DNA of 64,000 nt, taken from NCBI RefSeq assembly GCF_014269285.1, contig NZ_JACOAF010000029.1, forward strand, positions 25,183-89,182. The letters run 5' to 3'. Origin of the DNA: Rufibacter sediminis (GTDB lineage Bacteria > Bacteroidota > Bacteroidia > Cytophagales > Hymenobacteraceae). The translations under genes and the position numbers were made by a program. Positions 48,081-56,783 of this stretch are shown here, piece by piece. Each line of letters starts with the position of its first letter. Within the stretch, counting starts at the first letter, position 1. The notes beneath the pieces are model-generated. The model was not told where the DNA came from. It saw nothing but the letters and a program-made list of their open reading frames with translations, and ran no database searches.

Positions 48081-49094
48081 TTATTTCTTCGCGTCTACGG
48101 TTCCCGTGCTCTGTACGGTGTCAGCGTTTTTCACTTTATTGGCTTCTTTCACATTAGAGGCTTTGTTGACCTTGGTGCCGCCGCCAATCTGCAACAGGGA
48201 GAAATGCACGTACCGCTTAGGATTGGCTTTCAGGTCCATGAGGAGGGCGTTCAGGCTCTCAGAGGAACCGTTCAGGTTACGGTACAGCGAATCGTCGTTC
48301 ATGAGTTTGCCCAGGCTACCGTTCGCCTCGTTTATCTTGTTCATGGTCATCTGCGCCTGCGCGATGGTGCTGTCCAGTCCCCTAATGGCACTGTTCATAG
48401 AGTTGACGTCTATGGTGTCTGTGATGGTGGCGAGGTTGTTGGCTACCCGGCTGAACTTGGCCTCGGTGCCGCGCAGAGCTGAGGTCAACTGGGCCAGGTT
48501 GCTGGTGATCGCGTTAATGTTCCCCTGATTAGCCAGGGCAACTGCCCGCAAGGTTTCAGAGGTGGCCTGCGCGTTGAGCAGAATAGACTGGATGCTCTGC
48601 TTCGCGTCTTTGTCCAGGAAGCCGTTCAGGCGCTGCAAGGTAGAGTCAACAGTGCCCAGCACCGGCATGGCGCGTTGGGAAAGCATGTCGGTGATGCTGC
48701 GCTTCACAAACGGGATCAGGTGTTCGCCGCCTTTGTAGCGCACCCGGTTACGGCCCATGTACAGTTCTACGGCTTTGCTGCCCAGTAAGTCTGAGCTCAC
48801 CAGCATGGCTACGGTAGAGTCTCCTACGTCAATGTCTTTCTCAATGTCCAGGGTCACCAGAATCTTGTTGCCGTTTTTCTGGTCCAGCACCATCTCTTTC
48901 ACCAAACCAATCCTGAACCCGTTGATGAGCACGGGATTAGATACTGCCAACCCTTCTACGGTGTCATAGGTGACATAATAGGTACGGGTAGAGGAAAGGA
49001 TGTTACTTCCTTTCAAGAATAGAAAGCCCACGTAGAGTGCTGCCAATGACACAATGCCCAGCAACGCTACTTTGAGTTCTTTGGAAAATTTCAC
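48081..49094 (-). CDS. MlaD/MCE-domain lipid transport protein
   Basis: 337 aa. One N-terminal membrane helix (about 8-27), then the MCE domain (about 38-115): YYVTYDTVEGLAVSNPVLINGFRIGLVKEM, DSTVAMLVSSDLLGSKAVELYMG. A long helical needle-like C-terminal part follows. MlaD-type proteins form hexamers and carry phospholipids between inner and outer membranes. No mlaE/mlaF is adjacent. Start GTG 49092-49094, 13 bp after the amidase stop, so the two genes form an operon. The divergent lptD gene supports an envelope-biogenesis theme. Confidence 0.9.
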   Translation of the reverse strand: MKFSKELKVALLGIVSLAALYVGFLFLKGSNILSSTRTYYVTYDTVEGLAVSNPVLINGFRIGLVKEMVLDQKNGNKILVTLDIEKDIDVGDSTVAMLVSSDLLGSKAVELYMGRNRVRYKGGEHLIPFVKRSITDMLSQRAMPVLGTVDSTLQRLNGFLDKDAKQSIQSILLNAQATSETLRAVALANQGNINAITSNLAQLTSALRGTEAKFSRVANNLATITDTIDVNSMNSAIRGLDSTIAQAQMTMNKINEANGSLGKLMNDDSLYRNLNGSSESLNALLMDLKANPKRYVHFSLLQIGGGTKVNKASNVKEANKVKNADTVQSTGTVDAKK

Positions 49095-49107
49095 AGGGGT
49101 AGATTAA

Positions 49108-49884
49108 TTAGTTCATGGCCTCAAGCTCTTGCTTGTACTCTTTGAAAGCGCGGTAGATACCTGATGCCATATACGTTTGGTTGGTTTTATCGTTGAGAAA
49201 CTTCTCTTCCTGCGGATTGGTGAGGAAGCCGATCTCAATTAACGTGCTGGGCATGGCTGATTTCCAGAGCACTAGAAAGCCCGCCTGCTTCACGCCCCGG
49301 CTGGAGCGGCCTACTTTCGTCTTGAACTCTTTCTCTACTTTCTGGGCGAACCGGAGGCTGTTTTCCAGGTACGCGCTTTGGTACAAACTGAAAAGGATGT
49401 GGCTCTGCGGCGACTTGGGGTTGAAGCCGTTGTAGTTCTTCTCGTAATTCTCTTCCTGTAAGATTACCGAGTTCTCGCGGGTGGCCACGGCCAGGTTACT
49501 GCTGGATTTGTGCAGTCCCATGGTGTAGGTCTCGGTACCGAAGGCGGCACTGGGGCCCGAGTTGCAGTGGATGGAGATAAACAGGTCAGCGTGGTTCTTG
49601 TTCGCGATGCCCGCCCGGTCAATCAGCTCCACAAACCGGTCGTCTTTGCGGGTGTAGATGACTTTCACGTCGGGGATGTTCTCCTCCATGAGTTCCCCCA
49701 GCTTGAGGGCTACTTTCAGGGCCACCTCTTTCTCCCTGGCCGAGGCCCCGTTACAGCCCGTGTCTTTTCCGCCGTGGCCGGCATCAATGACCACCGTTCG
49801 TATTTTTACCTCCTTCCGCTCAAACGTGGTGAAAGAACTAAACAGTAAAAAAGCAAAAACGGTAAGCGAGACAATATTTTTCAC
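49108..49884 (-). CDS. N-acetylmuramoyl-L-alanine amidase (Amidase_3)
   Basis: 258 aa. Signal-anchor-like N-terminus (IVSLTVFAFLLFSSFTTF), then a zinc amidase domain: VVIDAGHGGKDTGCNGASAREKEVALKVALKLGELM, LFISIHCNSGP, TLIEIGFLTNPQEEKFL. The zinc ligands are the His of AGHGG, the Glu of REKEVAL and the His of SIHCN; the catalytic Glu is in LIEIGF. It cleaves the peptide from glycan strands during cell separation or remodelling. Start GTG 49882-49884. First gene of the amidase-mlaD operon. Confidence 0.93.
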   Translation of the reverse strand: MKNIVSLTVFAFLLFSSFTTFERKEVKIRTVVIDAGHGGKDTGCNGASAREKEVALKVALKLGELMEENIPDVKVIYTRKDDRFVELIDRAGIANKNHADLFISIHCNSGPSAAFGTETYTMGLHKSSSNLAVATRENSVILQEENYEKNYNGFNPKSPQSHILFSLYQSAYLENSLRFAQKVEKEFKTKVGRSSRGVKQAGFLVLWKSAMPSTLIEIGFLTNPQEEKFLNDKTNQTYMASGIYRAFKEYKQELEAMN

Positions 49885-49913
49885 GAGATGCGTTAGTTAA
49901 AAGCTATTGTTAA

Positions 49914-49921
49914 TAACTTTG
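49914..49921 (+). promoter_or_regulatory. -7 box of lptD
   Basis: TAACTTTG, perfect TAnnTTTG; no clear -33 box. Leader about 25 nt to the TTG start at 49952. The region is only 67 bp long and shared with the leftward amidase gene. Confidence 0.6.
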
Positions 49922-49951
49922 TCCTAGTTAACAAAATAACTAAAAATTTAC

Positions 49952-52654
49952 TTGAATCAGAAGAGATCCCTCCTGTTTTTGGCAATCGCCGCTTTTTCAG
50001 TGATTGCCTTTTTTACCGCTACGGAGGGAAGCGCGCAGATTCGCCGCGACCGTAACCGTCCTGCTGCAACGCCCAAGCCTGACTCGCTGGTGGTCACCTC
50101 CGCTGATACCTCCAACGCCCAAAAGCGGGGCGATATTGAGACCACAATCAATTATAAGGCCAAAGATTCCATCCGGTACGATGCCGTGAGCCAGATCATG
50201 CACCTCTACGGCGATGCCCACATAGACTACGGCGAGATTGCCCTGGACGCCGCCTACATCCAGATTAACTGGAAAACCAACATCATCAACGCCGAGGGTG
50301 TGCTGGACACAGCCGGGGTGCTCCAACAGAAGCCTTTGTTCAAAAACGGCGCCGAAACGTACCAGGCCGAGCGGATGGCCTACAACTACAAAACCAAAAA
50401 GGGCCGCGTCATGGGGGCCGTGACCACGCAGGGCGAAGGGTACATCCACGCCGAGACCATCAAACGTGACTCCCTGGGAAGCATCTACGGACGGCACGCC
50501 CGCTACACAACCTGTGACCTGGAGCACCCGCACTTCTACATCAAGGCCACCAAGATGAAGGTGATTCCCAATGACCGCGTGGTGGCGGGTCCTTTTCACC
50601 TAGTGTTCGCCGATGTGCCCACTCCTATCGGGTTGCCGTTCGGGTTTTTCCCGTCGCCACGTAAACGAGGCTCCGGGGTCATCATCCCTACCTTTGGGGA
50701 GTCCAACATGCAGGGGTTCTACCTGCGCGAGGGTGGTTTCTACTGGGCCATGAACGACTACATGGACATGCGCATCACCGGCGATATTTACTCGCTGGGC
50801 GGCTACGGCCTTCGGGTACAGTCTAACTACACCAAGCGCTACAAGTTCAGTGGGAATTTCTCGGTGAGCCATACCTTTATCAAAGCCCCTGAAAACACTA
50901 CCCGAGGCGCCACTACAGACCAGATTGTGAACTACGGCACCGGCTCCCGCGATATTTGGGTGAGTTGGAGCCATCAGCCGGTTACCCGCCCGGGTCAGGG
51001 ACAATTCTCGGCCAGCGTGAACGCCGGTAGCCAGTTCTACAACCAGCGAAACTCCACCAACGCGCAGAACGCGCTGTCGCCTAACTTTAACTCCACGGTC
51101 TCTTACCGCAAGAGCAGTCCCAACTCGCCCATCACCTACGGGATCACCATCTCTCAGAGCCAGACCAGCAGAACCCAGCTCAACGAAGAAGGAGAGGTGG
51201 TACCGGCGCAGCAGATGAGCTTCACCCTGCCCGACTTCAGCTTTGGCGTGGCTTCCCAGAGCCCCATTGAGTGGTTTGGCGGCACGTTGACCGGGCGCTG
51301 GATTGAAGGCATCCGGATTGGCTATAACCTGACGGCGCGGCAGTACGTGACCAACAACATCTCGGCGGGGACCGGTTTAGGGTTTCCTTTCTCCACCAGA
51401 CAGGCCCGTGACACCTTGCTGGCCATCAACGGCTCCAACCTGTCTACCATTTTCCGGAACGCCCGCACCAGCATTAACCATGACATTCCCATCACCCTGG
51501 GTACGGTCAGCCTGTTCAAACACTTTAAGTTAACACCGGGCGTAAGCTACAGCGAGAGCTGGTTCACCAAGAAATACACGTACAGCAACGTTCCCGGCAC
51601 CAACATGCTGGCCGTAGATACGCTCAAAGGCCTGCAACGCACCTACCAGTACCAGGGAAGCCTCTCGCTTACCACCAACCTTTACGGCATTGCGCAGATC
51701 AAAGGCAAGAAAGTGGAGGCCATCCGCCACACCATCACGCCCAACATCTCGTACAGCTGGCGGCCTGACTTCGGCCGGCCGGAGTACGGCTTCTACCAGC
51801 GGGTGCAACGCGACAGTCTGGGCAATACGCAGTTGCTCTCTAGGTTTCAGGGCTTGGAAGGCAACGTACCCGGCGCGGGGCTGAGCAGCGCGATCTCTTT
51901 CTCGGTGAGCAACAACGTGGAGATGAAGGTAAAAACCGACAGCGCGGGGGTGTTCAAGAAAGTGAGTCTGATTGACGCCTTCAACTTCTCGGGCTCCTAC
52001 AACATGGCCGCCGACTCGTTCAAGCTCTCCAACATCAACGTCAACCTCTCCACTAAGCTCTTCAACAACGTGGGTGTTACCCTTTCGGGAAGCTTTGACC
52101 CGTACCAGTACGTGAACGGCACCCGGAGAAACATCTACCTGATCAACGAAGGTGGTTTCAAGCTGGCCCGGCTCATGAACCTGAACTTCAACACCGGCTT
52201 TGAGTTCAACCAGCAGGCCCGCAAGCAGCAAGCCGAGTCCGGTGCGGCTGCCCCTACCAACCTGCCGTCTTTACAGCGCACCGTGGTGACCGCCGCCGAT
52301 TACGTGGAGTTCAACATTCCCTGGACGCTCTCCGTGGACTTGACCTCCAACTTCACCCGAGATCTACTCACCGATAAGCTGATGAATAACGCCACCTCGG
52401 CGGGCATCAACGGCTCCGTGACCCTCACCGAGAAATGGGCCGTGAACTACACCACCAGCTATGACCTGAAAAACCGCATCCTGAGCTACACCAACATCGG
52501 CATCACGCGGGACCTGCACTGCTGGCAGATGTCCATTGACTGGGTGCCGTTTGGCGCGCTGCAGCGGTATTCCATCAACATCAACGCGAAGTCAGCGCTG
52601 TTGCAGGACCTGAAGATCAGGCGCAGCGGCAGCGCCACCGGCAGAGCCTATTAA
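49952..52654 (+). CDS. lptD: LPS-assembly protein LptD-like (OstA/outer-membrane barrel)
   Basis: 900 aa. Signal peptide 1-28 (FLAIAAFSVIAFFTATEGSAQ). About 60-230 form the periplasmic OstA/LptA-like beta-jellyroll (SIRYDAVSQIMHLYGDAHIDYGEIALDAAYIQINWKTNIINAEG), and the rest a 26-strand-type barrel (PFGFFPSPRKRGSGVIIPTFGESNMQGFYLREGGFYWAMNDYMDM near 230, C-terminal strands CWQMSIDWVPFG). It inserts LPS into the outer leaflet together with an LptE partner not visible here. The start is TTG 49952 (an in-frame TAA lies five codons upstream). 900 aa is normal for Bacteroidota LptD. Confidence 0.9.
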   Translation: MNQKRSLLFLAIAAFSVIAFFTATEGSAQIRRDRNRPAATPKPDSLVVTSADTSNAQKRGDIETTINYKAKDSIRYDAVSQIMHLYGDAHIDYGEIALDAAYIQINWKTNIINAEGVLDTAGVLQQKPLFKNGAETYQAERMAYNYKTKKGRVMGAVTTQGEGYIHAETIKRDSLGSIYGRHARYTTCDLEHPHFYIKATKMKVIPNDRVVAGPFHLVFADVPTPIGLPFGFFPSPRKRGSGVIIPTFGESNMQGFYLREGGFYWAMNDYMDMRITGDIYSLGGYGLRVQSNYTKRYKFSGNFSVSHTFIKAPENTTRGATTDQIVNYGTGSRDIWVSWSHQPVTRPGQGQFSASVNAGSQFYNQRNSTNAQNALSPNFNSTVSYRKSSPNSPITYGITISQSQTSRTQLNEEGEVVPAQQMSFTLPDFSFGVASQSPIEWFGGTLTGRWIEGIRIGYNLTARQYVTNNISAGTGLGFPFSTRQARDTLLAINGSNLSTIFRNARTSINHDIPITLGTVSLFKHFKLTPGVSYSESWFTKKYTYSNVPGTNMLAVDTLKGLQRTYQYQGSLSLTTNLYGIAQIKGKKVEAIRHTITPNISYSWRPDFGRPEYGFYQRVQRDSLGNTQLLSRFQGLEGNVPGAGLSSAISFSVSNNVEMKVKTDSAGVFKKVSLIDAFNFSGSYNMAADSFKLSNINVNLSTKLFNNVGVTLSGSFDPYQYVNGTRRNIYLINEGGFKLARLMNLNFNTGFEFNQQARKQQAESGAAAPTNLPSLQRTVVTAADYVEFNIPWTLSVDLTSNFTRDLLTDKLMNNATSAGINGSVTLTEKWAVNYTTSYDLKNRILSYTNIGITRDLHCWQMSIDWVPFGALQRYSININAKSALLQDLKIRRSGSATGRAY

Positions 52655-52658
52655 TCTA

Positions 52659-52702
52659 AAAAGCAGCACGGCCATCCTCAGCAGGGTGGCCGTGCTGCTT
52701 TT
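52659..52702. terminator. Terminator after lptD
   Basis: 19-bp stem (52659-52677 with 52684-52702, one T-G pair), 6-nt loop, A-run and T-run. A PAL36 copy starts in its right arm. Confidence 0.93.
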
Positions 52703-52732
52703 AGCCTGTTTTGCGTAAACTGGCCCTGAAAC
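52697..52732. repeat. PAL36 copy
   Basis: 36 bp, GCTTTTAGCCTGTTTTG left arm, ACTGGCCCTGAAAC right arm; overlaps the terminator by 6 bp. Confidence 0.8.
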
Positions 52733-52847
52733 GTAATGAGCTGCCTTTCTGCCCCGGAGCAGCTTTTACCGGTTGCCTGCCTCGGGCGGCGGGTTAAATC
52801 CCTGGATTTTCTGGTTTATAATTTCTGATTCCTAATTCCGCACTCCT

Positions 52848-52855
52848 TACCTTTG
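52848..52855 (+). promoter_or_regulatory. -7 box of panB
   Basis: TACCTTTG, perfect -7 box; leader about 20 nt. It overlaps the ORF's upstream TTG and so supports translation from ATG 52880. Confidence 0.65.
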
Positions 52856-52879
52856 CCCAGGTTCATACAAAACTTGATT

Positions 52880-53698
52880 ATGTCGGTTCAGAAACGTGAG
52901 GTAAAAATTGTTACCACCCACCAGTTGCAGAGCATGAAAGTGCGCGGAGAGAAAATCTCCATGCTCACGGCCTATGATTTCTCCATGGCCACCCTGCTGG
53001 ATGCCGCCGGAACAGATGTGTTGTTAGTGGGCGACTCCGCCTCCAACGTGATGGCTGGCCACGAAACCACGTTGCCCATCACGCTGGACCAGATGATCTA
53101 TCACGCATCCTCAGTGGTACGCGGAGTGAAACGGGCGTTTGTGGTGGTGGATTTACCTTTCGGTTCTTATCAGGGGAACTCCTCTGAAGCCTTGCGTTCC
53201 GCCATCCGGATCATGAAGGAATCTGGGGCCCACGGCGTGAAGCTGGAAGGCGGCGAGGAAATCAAGGAATCGATCACCCGCATCTTGAGCGCCGGCGTTC
53301 CGGTGATGGGCCACCTGGGCCTGACACCGCAATCGATTTATAAATTTGGCACCTACTCAGTGCGCGCCAAGGAAGAGGCCGAGGCCGAGAAACTTCTCTC
53401 TGATGCCCGCCTGCTGCAGGAACTGGGCTGCTTTGCCATTGTGCTGGAGAAAATACCCTCGGCCCTGGCCAAGCGCGTGGCCGAGGAACTGCAGATTCCC
53501 ATCATCGGGATTGGCGCGGGTCCGCACGTAGACGGGCAGGTGCTGGTGATCCATGACCTGCTGGGCATCACCAAAGAATTCAAGCCTCGCTTCCTGCGCC
53601 GCTACGCCGAGCTCCACGACATCATCACCGGAGCGGTGAGCAACTACATTCAGGACGTGAAATCCCTCAACTTCCCCTCTGAAGAAGAAGCGTATTAA
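52880..53698 (+). CDS. panB: 3-methyl-2-oxobutanoate hydroxymethyltransferase
   Basis: First step of pantothenate synthesis: ketoisovalerate plus methylene-tetrahydrofolate to ketopantoate. 272 aa from ATG 52880; the upstream part of the open frame lies in the promoter. Conserved blocks: [51 protein letters not shown] (metal-binding D and the GDS), [50 protein letters not shown]. Cytoplasmic decamer in characterised members. No panC is adjacent. Confidence 0.96.
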   Translation: MSVQKREVKIVTTHQLQSMKVRGEKISMLTAYDFSMATLLDAAGTDVLLVGDSASNVMAGHETTLPITLDQMIYHASSVVRGVKRAFVVVDLPFGSYQGNSSEALRSAIRIMKESGAHGVKLEGGEEIKESITRILSAGVPVMGHLGLTPQSIYKFGTYSVRAKEEAEAEKLLSDARLLQELGCFAIVLEKIPSALAKRVAEELQIPIIGIGAGPHVDGQVLVIHDLLGITKEFKPRFLRRYAELHDIITGAVSNYIQDVKSLNFPSEEEAY

Positions 53699-53768
53699 TT
53701 GTTGATTGTTTGATTGCTGATTGTTTTTCAGGATACAACCATCCGCAATGAACAATCAACAATTTTCC

Positions 53769-53804
53769 GCTTTTCGCCTCTTTTCAAGAAAACAGCTCAA
53801 AAAC
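53769..53804. repeat. PAL36 copy just before a start codon
   Basis: 36 bp, GCTTTTCGCCTCTTTTC / AAAACAGCTCAAAAAC, ending 3 bp before the ATG at 53808. Confidence 0.85.
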
Positions 53805-53807
53805 AGA

Positions 53808-54494
53808 ATGCCTGCTCCCGCTGCGTTAGACGTACTTTTTGAAGACAACCACATTCTGGTGGTGAACAAACCCAGCGGGATGTTGGTGCAGGGCGATGAA
53901 ACCGGCGATGTTCCTTTGTCTGAGCGGGCGAAGGAGTATATCAAACAGAAGTACCAGAAACCGGGAAACGTGTTCATGGGCGTGGTACACCGCCTGGACC
54001 GTCCGGTGAGCGGGGTGGTGGTGCTGGCCAAGACCTCCAAAGCCCTCACCCGCCTGAACGAGCAGTTCAAAACCCGCAAAACCCAGAAAATCTACTGGGC
54101 CATCACCCAGCGCGCCCCCCAACCCGAGAGCGGCACCCTGGTGCACTGGCTGATCAAAGACGCGGAGCGCAACACCACCAAAGCCCTTGCCACGGAAAAG
54201 CCCGGCAGCCAACGCGCCGAGCTCAGCTACTCCCTGCTGAAAGCCTCTTCCGGGAAATACCTGCTGGAGGTAAGGCCTGTCACCGGTCGGCCGCACCAGA
54301 TCAGGGTGCAGCTGGCTTCGCTCAAATGCCCCATCCAGGGCGATCTTCGGTACGGAGCACCCGAGCCGCTGCCTGACAAAAGCATCTGCCTGCACGCGCG
54401 GGAACTGGGCTTTGAGCATCCGGTCCTGAAAACCTGGATTACGGTACAGGCTCCCCTGCCCCGCATTGCCGCCTGGCAACCTTTCCAGCCTTAA
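53808..54494 (+). CDS. RluA-family pseudouridine synthase
   Basis: 228 aa from ATG 53808. The frame is open from 53721, but that part runs through a PAL36 copy and lacks conservation. HILVVNKPSGMLVQGDETGD opens the domain; VHRLDRPVSGVVVLAKTSKAL holds the catalytic Asp of the HRLD motif. YSLLKASSGKYLLEVRPVTGRPHQIRVQLASLKCPIQGDLRYG completes the fold. No S4 domain, so it resembles the short RluA/YqcB-like group. The RNA target is unknown. Confidence 0.92.
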   Translation: MPAPAALDVLFEDNHILVVNKPSGMLVQGDETGDVPLSERAKEYIKQKYQKPGNVFMGVVHRLDRPVSGVVVLAKTSKALTRLNEQFKTRKTQKIYWAITQRAPQPESGTLVHWLIKDAERNTTKALATEKPGSQRAELSYSLLKASSGKYLLEVRPVTGRPHQIRVQLASLKCPIQGDLRYGAPEPLPDKSICLHARELGFEHPVLKTWITVQAPLPRIAAWQPFQP

Positions 54495-54558
54495 TCTCAC
54501 CCCACGAAGCAGAGACGCTTTCCGGCTTCGGTTTCGCAACACTCCAAAGTGGATTTCC

Positions 54559-54594
54559 GTTTTAAGTGCGTTTCCCTGAAACAAGCCCCAAAAC
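54559..54594. repeat. PAL36 copy
   Basis: 36 bp, GTTTTAAGTGCGTTTCCC / AACAAGCCCCAAAAC; 64 bp past the pseudouridine synthase stop. Confidence 0.8.
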
Positions 54595-54644
54595 ACACGG
54601 CAGCGGGGATTGTCCTCTTGCGGTCGTTCTTCACCGATGCGGGC

Positions 54645-54680
54645 GTTTTGGCTTTGTTTTAGGGAAATCAGGCTGAAAAT
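54645..54680. repeat. PAL36 copy, degenerate
   Basis: 36 bp, GTTTTGGCTTTGTTTTAG / AAATCAGGCTGAAAAT. Confidence 0.7.
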
Positions 54681-54716
54681 GATTCTGGTCACTTTTCTTA
54701 ATTTACCGGGATGACT

Positions 54717-54749
54717 TTTGCAGCGTTTGGAACTTGCGTTGTAGCTTTG
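54717..54749 (+). promoter_or_regulatory. Promoter of the desaturase gene
   Basis: TTTG (54717-54720), 21 bp, TAGCTTTG (54742-54749): both boxes match the Bacteroidota consensus. Leader about 75 nt. Confidence 0.8.
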
Positions 54750-54826
54750 TGAACTTATTTACCGCAGGACTGTTTCAGTAGAGCCTGTCCGTATTTGGAT
54801 TAACTAAATTAATTGCCTCACCCAGC

Positions 54827-55561
54827 ATGATCATCGCTCTTTTTTTCGTAGCCCACTGGTACTTGTCGCTGTTTGTGCAGACCTTTTACCTGCACCGCTA
54901 TGCCGCCCATAAGATGTTTACCATGAACAAATTTTGGGAAAAGTTCTTCTTCCTGTTCACGTACATCAGCCAGGGTTCTTCTTTCTTATCACCCAGGGCG
55001 TACGCCATTCTGCACCGCATGCACCATGCGTTCTCAGACACCGCCCGTGACCCGCACTCCCCGCATTTCTCCAGCAACGCTTTCACCATGATGTGGAAGA
55101 CCAAGAACATCTACAACGATGTCCTGAAAAACCGCGTGGAGCCGGAAATGCGCTTTGATGGGAATTACCCGGTTTGGCGCGTGGTGGAAAGCATTGGCGA
55201 CCATTGGGCTTCCCGCCTAGCCTGGGGCACGTTCTACGTTGTCTTTTACATTTACTTCGCGGAGTACTGGTGGATGTACCTGCTGCTACCTTTGCACTTC
55301 CTGATGGGCCCACTCCACGGCGCTATCGTGAACTGGAGCGGCCACAAATACGGCTACCAGAACTTTGACAACAACGACAAGTCCCGCAACTCACTTTTCT
55401 TCGATTTCCTGACCGGGGGCGAGCTGTTCCAGAACAACCACCACAAACTGCCTAACCGTGTGAACTTCGGGGTGAAATGGTGGGAAGTAGACCCAACCTA
55501 TCCGGTAATCTGGACTTTGGATAAAGTGGGGATCATCAAACTGAAGAAAGCCGCCGCATAA
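54827..55561 (+). CDS. Acyl-CoA/fatty-acid desaturase
   Basis: 244 aa membrane di-iron enzyme that introduces a double bond into acyl chains. Three histidine boxes: H23-RYAA-H28, H63-RM-H66-H67, and NNHHKLP near 205. Hydrophobic helices are at about 2-22, 35-55 and 150-175. It lacks a cytochrome b5 domain and is shorter than the ~300-aa stearoyl-CoA group. Probably sets membrane fluidity. It has its own promoter and ends at a terminator shared with the convergent DUF418 gene. Start ATG 54827. Confidence 0.92.
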   Translation: MIIALFFVAHWYLSLFVQTFYLHRYAAHKMFTMNKFWEKFFFLFTYISQGSSFLSPRAYAILHRMHHAFSDTARDPHSPHFSSNAFTMMWKTKNIYNDVLKNRVEPEMRFDGNYPVWRVVESIGDHWASRLAWGTFYVVFYIYFAEYWWMYLLLPLHFLMGPLHGAIVNWSGHKYGYQNFDNNDKSRNSLFFDFLTGGELFQNNHHKLPNRVNFGVKWWEVDPTYPVIWTLDKVGIIKLKKAAA

Positions 55562-55583
55562 CCAACGGTATCTCAAATACAAC

Positions 55584-55615
55584 AAAAGGCGTCTCCTGCT
55601 CAGGAGACGCCTTTT
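55584..55615. terminator. Bidirectional terminator overlapping a coding end
   Basis: 15-bp stem AAAAGGCGTCTCCTG / CAGGAGACGCCTTTT with a 2-nt centre. The right half of the stem contains the last codons and the stop of the leftward DUF418 gene. Confidence 0.93.
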
Positions 55616-56742
55616 TGTTTTTCACCCGCTATCCGCCGCAAAAAGAACTCAACCGGCCCTAACCTGAAATGCCTAAGCAGCCAGATTGAGAGGCACAGTT
55701 GGATCAGGATTACAACAACATATAGCAGCACGCATTGCCAAGGTTCTAACCGCAGGAACAGACCCAAACCGTACTTATAAAAAAGGAGGCTGAACAGGAG
55801 ATTCTGAACCAGGTAGTGAGTAAGGGTTAATCTCCCCAGCCATTGAAGGCGAGTCAGCAGGTAAGAAGCCTTTGGCACTCTCCACAAGAGCACGGGTAAG
55901 AATGCCAGGCTCATCACCGCCGCATAAAAATAGATAGCCAGACTACTATCTTTCAGCCACCCATCACCGTTCTCTCCTCGCCAACTGGCTAACTGGATTG
56001 CCAGTGCAATGCCAACCGCCAGACCTACATGAACCAGGAAAACCTTTCTGAGCCGTGAGAAAGACATTAAAACGTTGATGCTTCTGCTTTTGACAAAGGC
56101 ATACCCCAATAGCATGAACGCGAAGATACGGGAGTAGAAAAAGAGTGCTCGCCAGGTAAACACGCCCTGAAGGTACTCCTGCACTCTGAATACCATCATT
56201 TCTGTGAAACTGCCAGACTGGTACACAGCTAGGTCTTGCCGGACTTCAGGCAAATCAGAGATACCCCAACTCTTCCCTAAGAAGCTAAACAACAAAAGAC
56301 AGGCCCCAAGACCTGTCAGGAACTTACCGCTTTGGTTCCTTAGCAAAAGCAGGAGGACGCCCATGAGCACGTACTGCATCAAGACATCGCCTTCCCAGAT
56401 AAAAAGAATCTGCAAAGCTCCCAATAAAAACAGCCCGACTAACCGGCGCAAGAAGTACCGAGAACCTTGGGTAGGTAATCCCAATGCAGCTGACATTCCG
56501 AATACAAAAGAAAAAATAGGATAGAATTTACCCCGCACCAAAATCATCAGCCCCAGGAGCAACCAGTGATTCACCCCGCCTCCGTACTGTGCACTGTAAT
56601 CAGCAAAAAAGTCATTGGTGGTGTGCATGGCAAAGAGATTCTCCAAGCCAATTCCTAATAGCGCAAAGCCACGCAAGATATCTACCTGCTCTACACGGCC
56701 GGGGGACTTACCCTCCAGATTGGCAGATTGAACGAGTTCCAT
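55600..56742 (-). CDS. DUF418 membrane protein
   Basis: 380 aa from ATG 56740-56742 (GAAGGT before it); the frame is open to 56793, but that would overlap the divergent gene. About eight to ten helices; the DUF418 pattern is VEQVDILRGFALLGIGLENL at the start, GKFYPIFSFVFGMSAALG, and LGRLTLTHYLVQNLLFSLLFYKYGLGLF near the end. Distantly like acyltransferase-3/YeiB proteins; function unknown. The last four codons (KGVS) and the stop lie inside the terminator stem shared with the desaturase gene. Confidence 0.88.
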   Translation of the reverse strand: MELVQSANLEGKSPGRVEQVDILRGFALLGIGLENLFAMHTTNDFFADYSAQYGGGVNHWLLLGLMILVRGKFYPIFSFVFGMSAALGLPTQGSRYFLRRLVGLFLLGALQILFIWEGDVLMQYVLMGVLLLLLRNQSGKFLTGLGACLLLFSFLGKSWGISDLPEVRQDLAVYQSGSFTEMMVFRVQEYLQGVFTWRALFFYSRIFAFMLLGYAFVKSRSINVLMSFSRLRKVFLVHVGLAVGIALAIQLASWRGENGDGWLKDSSLAIYFYAAVMSLAFLPVLLWRVPKASYLLTRLQWLGRLTLTHYLVQNLLFSLLFYKYGLGLFLRLEPWQCVLLYVVVILIQLCLSIWLLRHFRLGPVEFFLRRIAGEKQKGVS

Positions 56743-56783
56743 TACCTTCGGTTCCTGATTTGAGAGCAAGTTACAGGAAATAC

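Larger units (their letters stand above)
54495..54826. other. 332-bp gap before the desaturase
   Basis: Two PAL36 copies (54559, 54645) and a good promoter (54717-54749). Nothing else recognised. Confidence 0.65.

Noticed and set aside
56589..56783. Upstream extension of the sulfatase-like gene
   Set aside because: It crosses the divergent DUF418 coding region and has no membrane or export logic; ATG 56784 starts the first helix.
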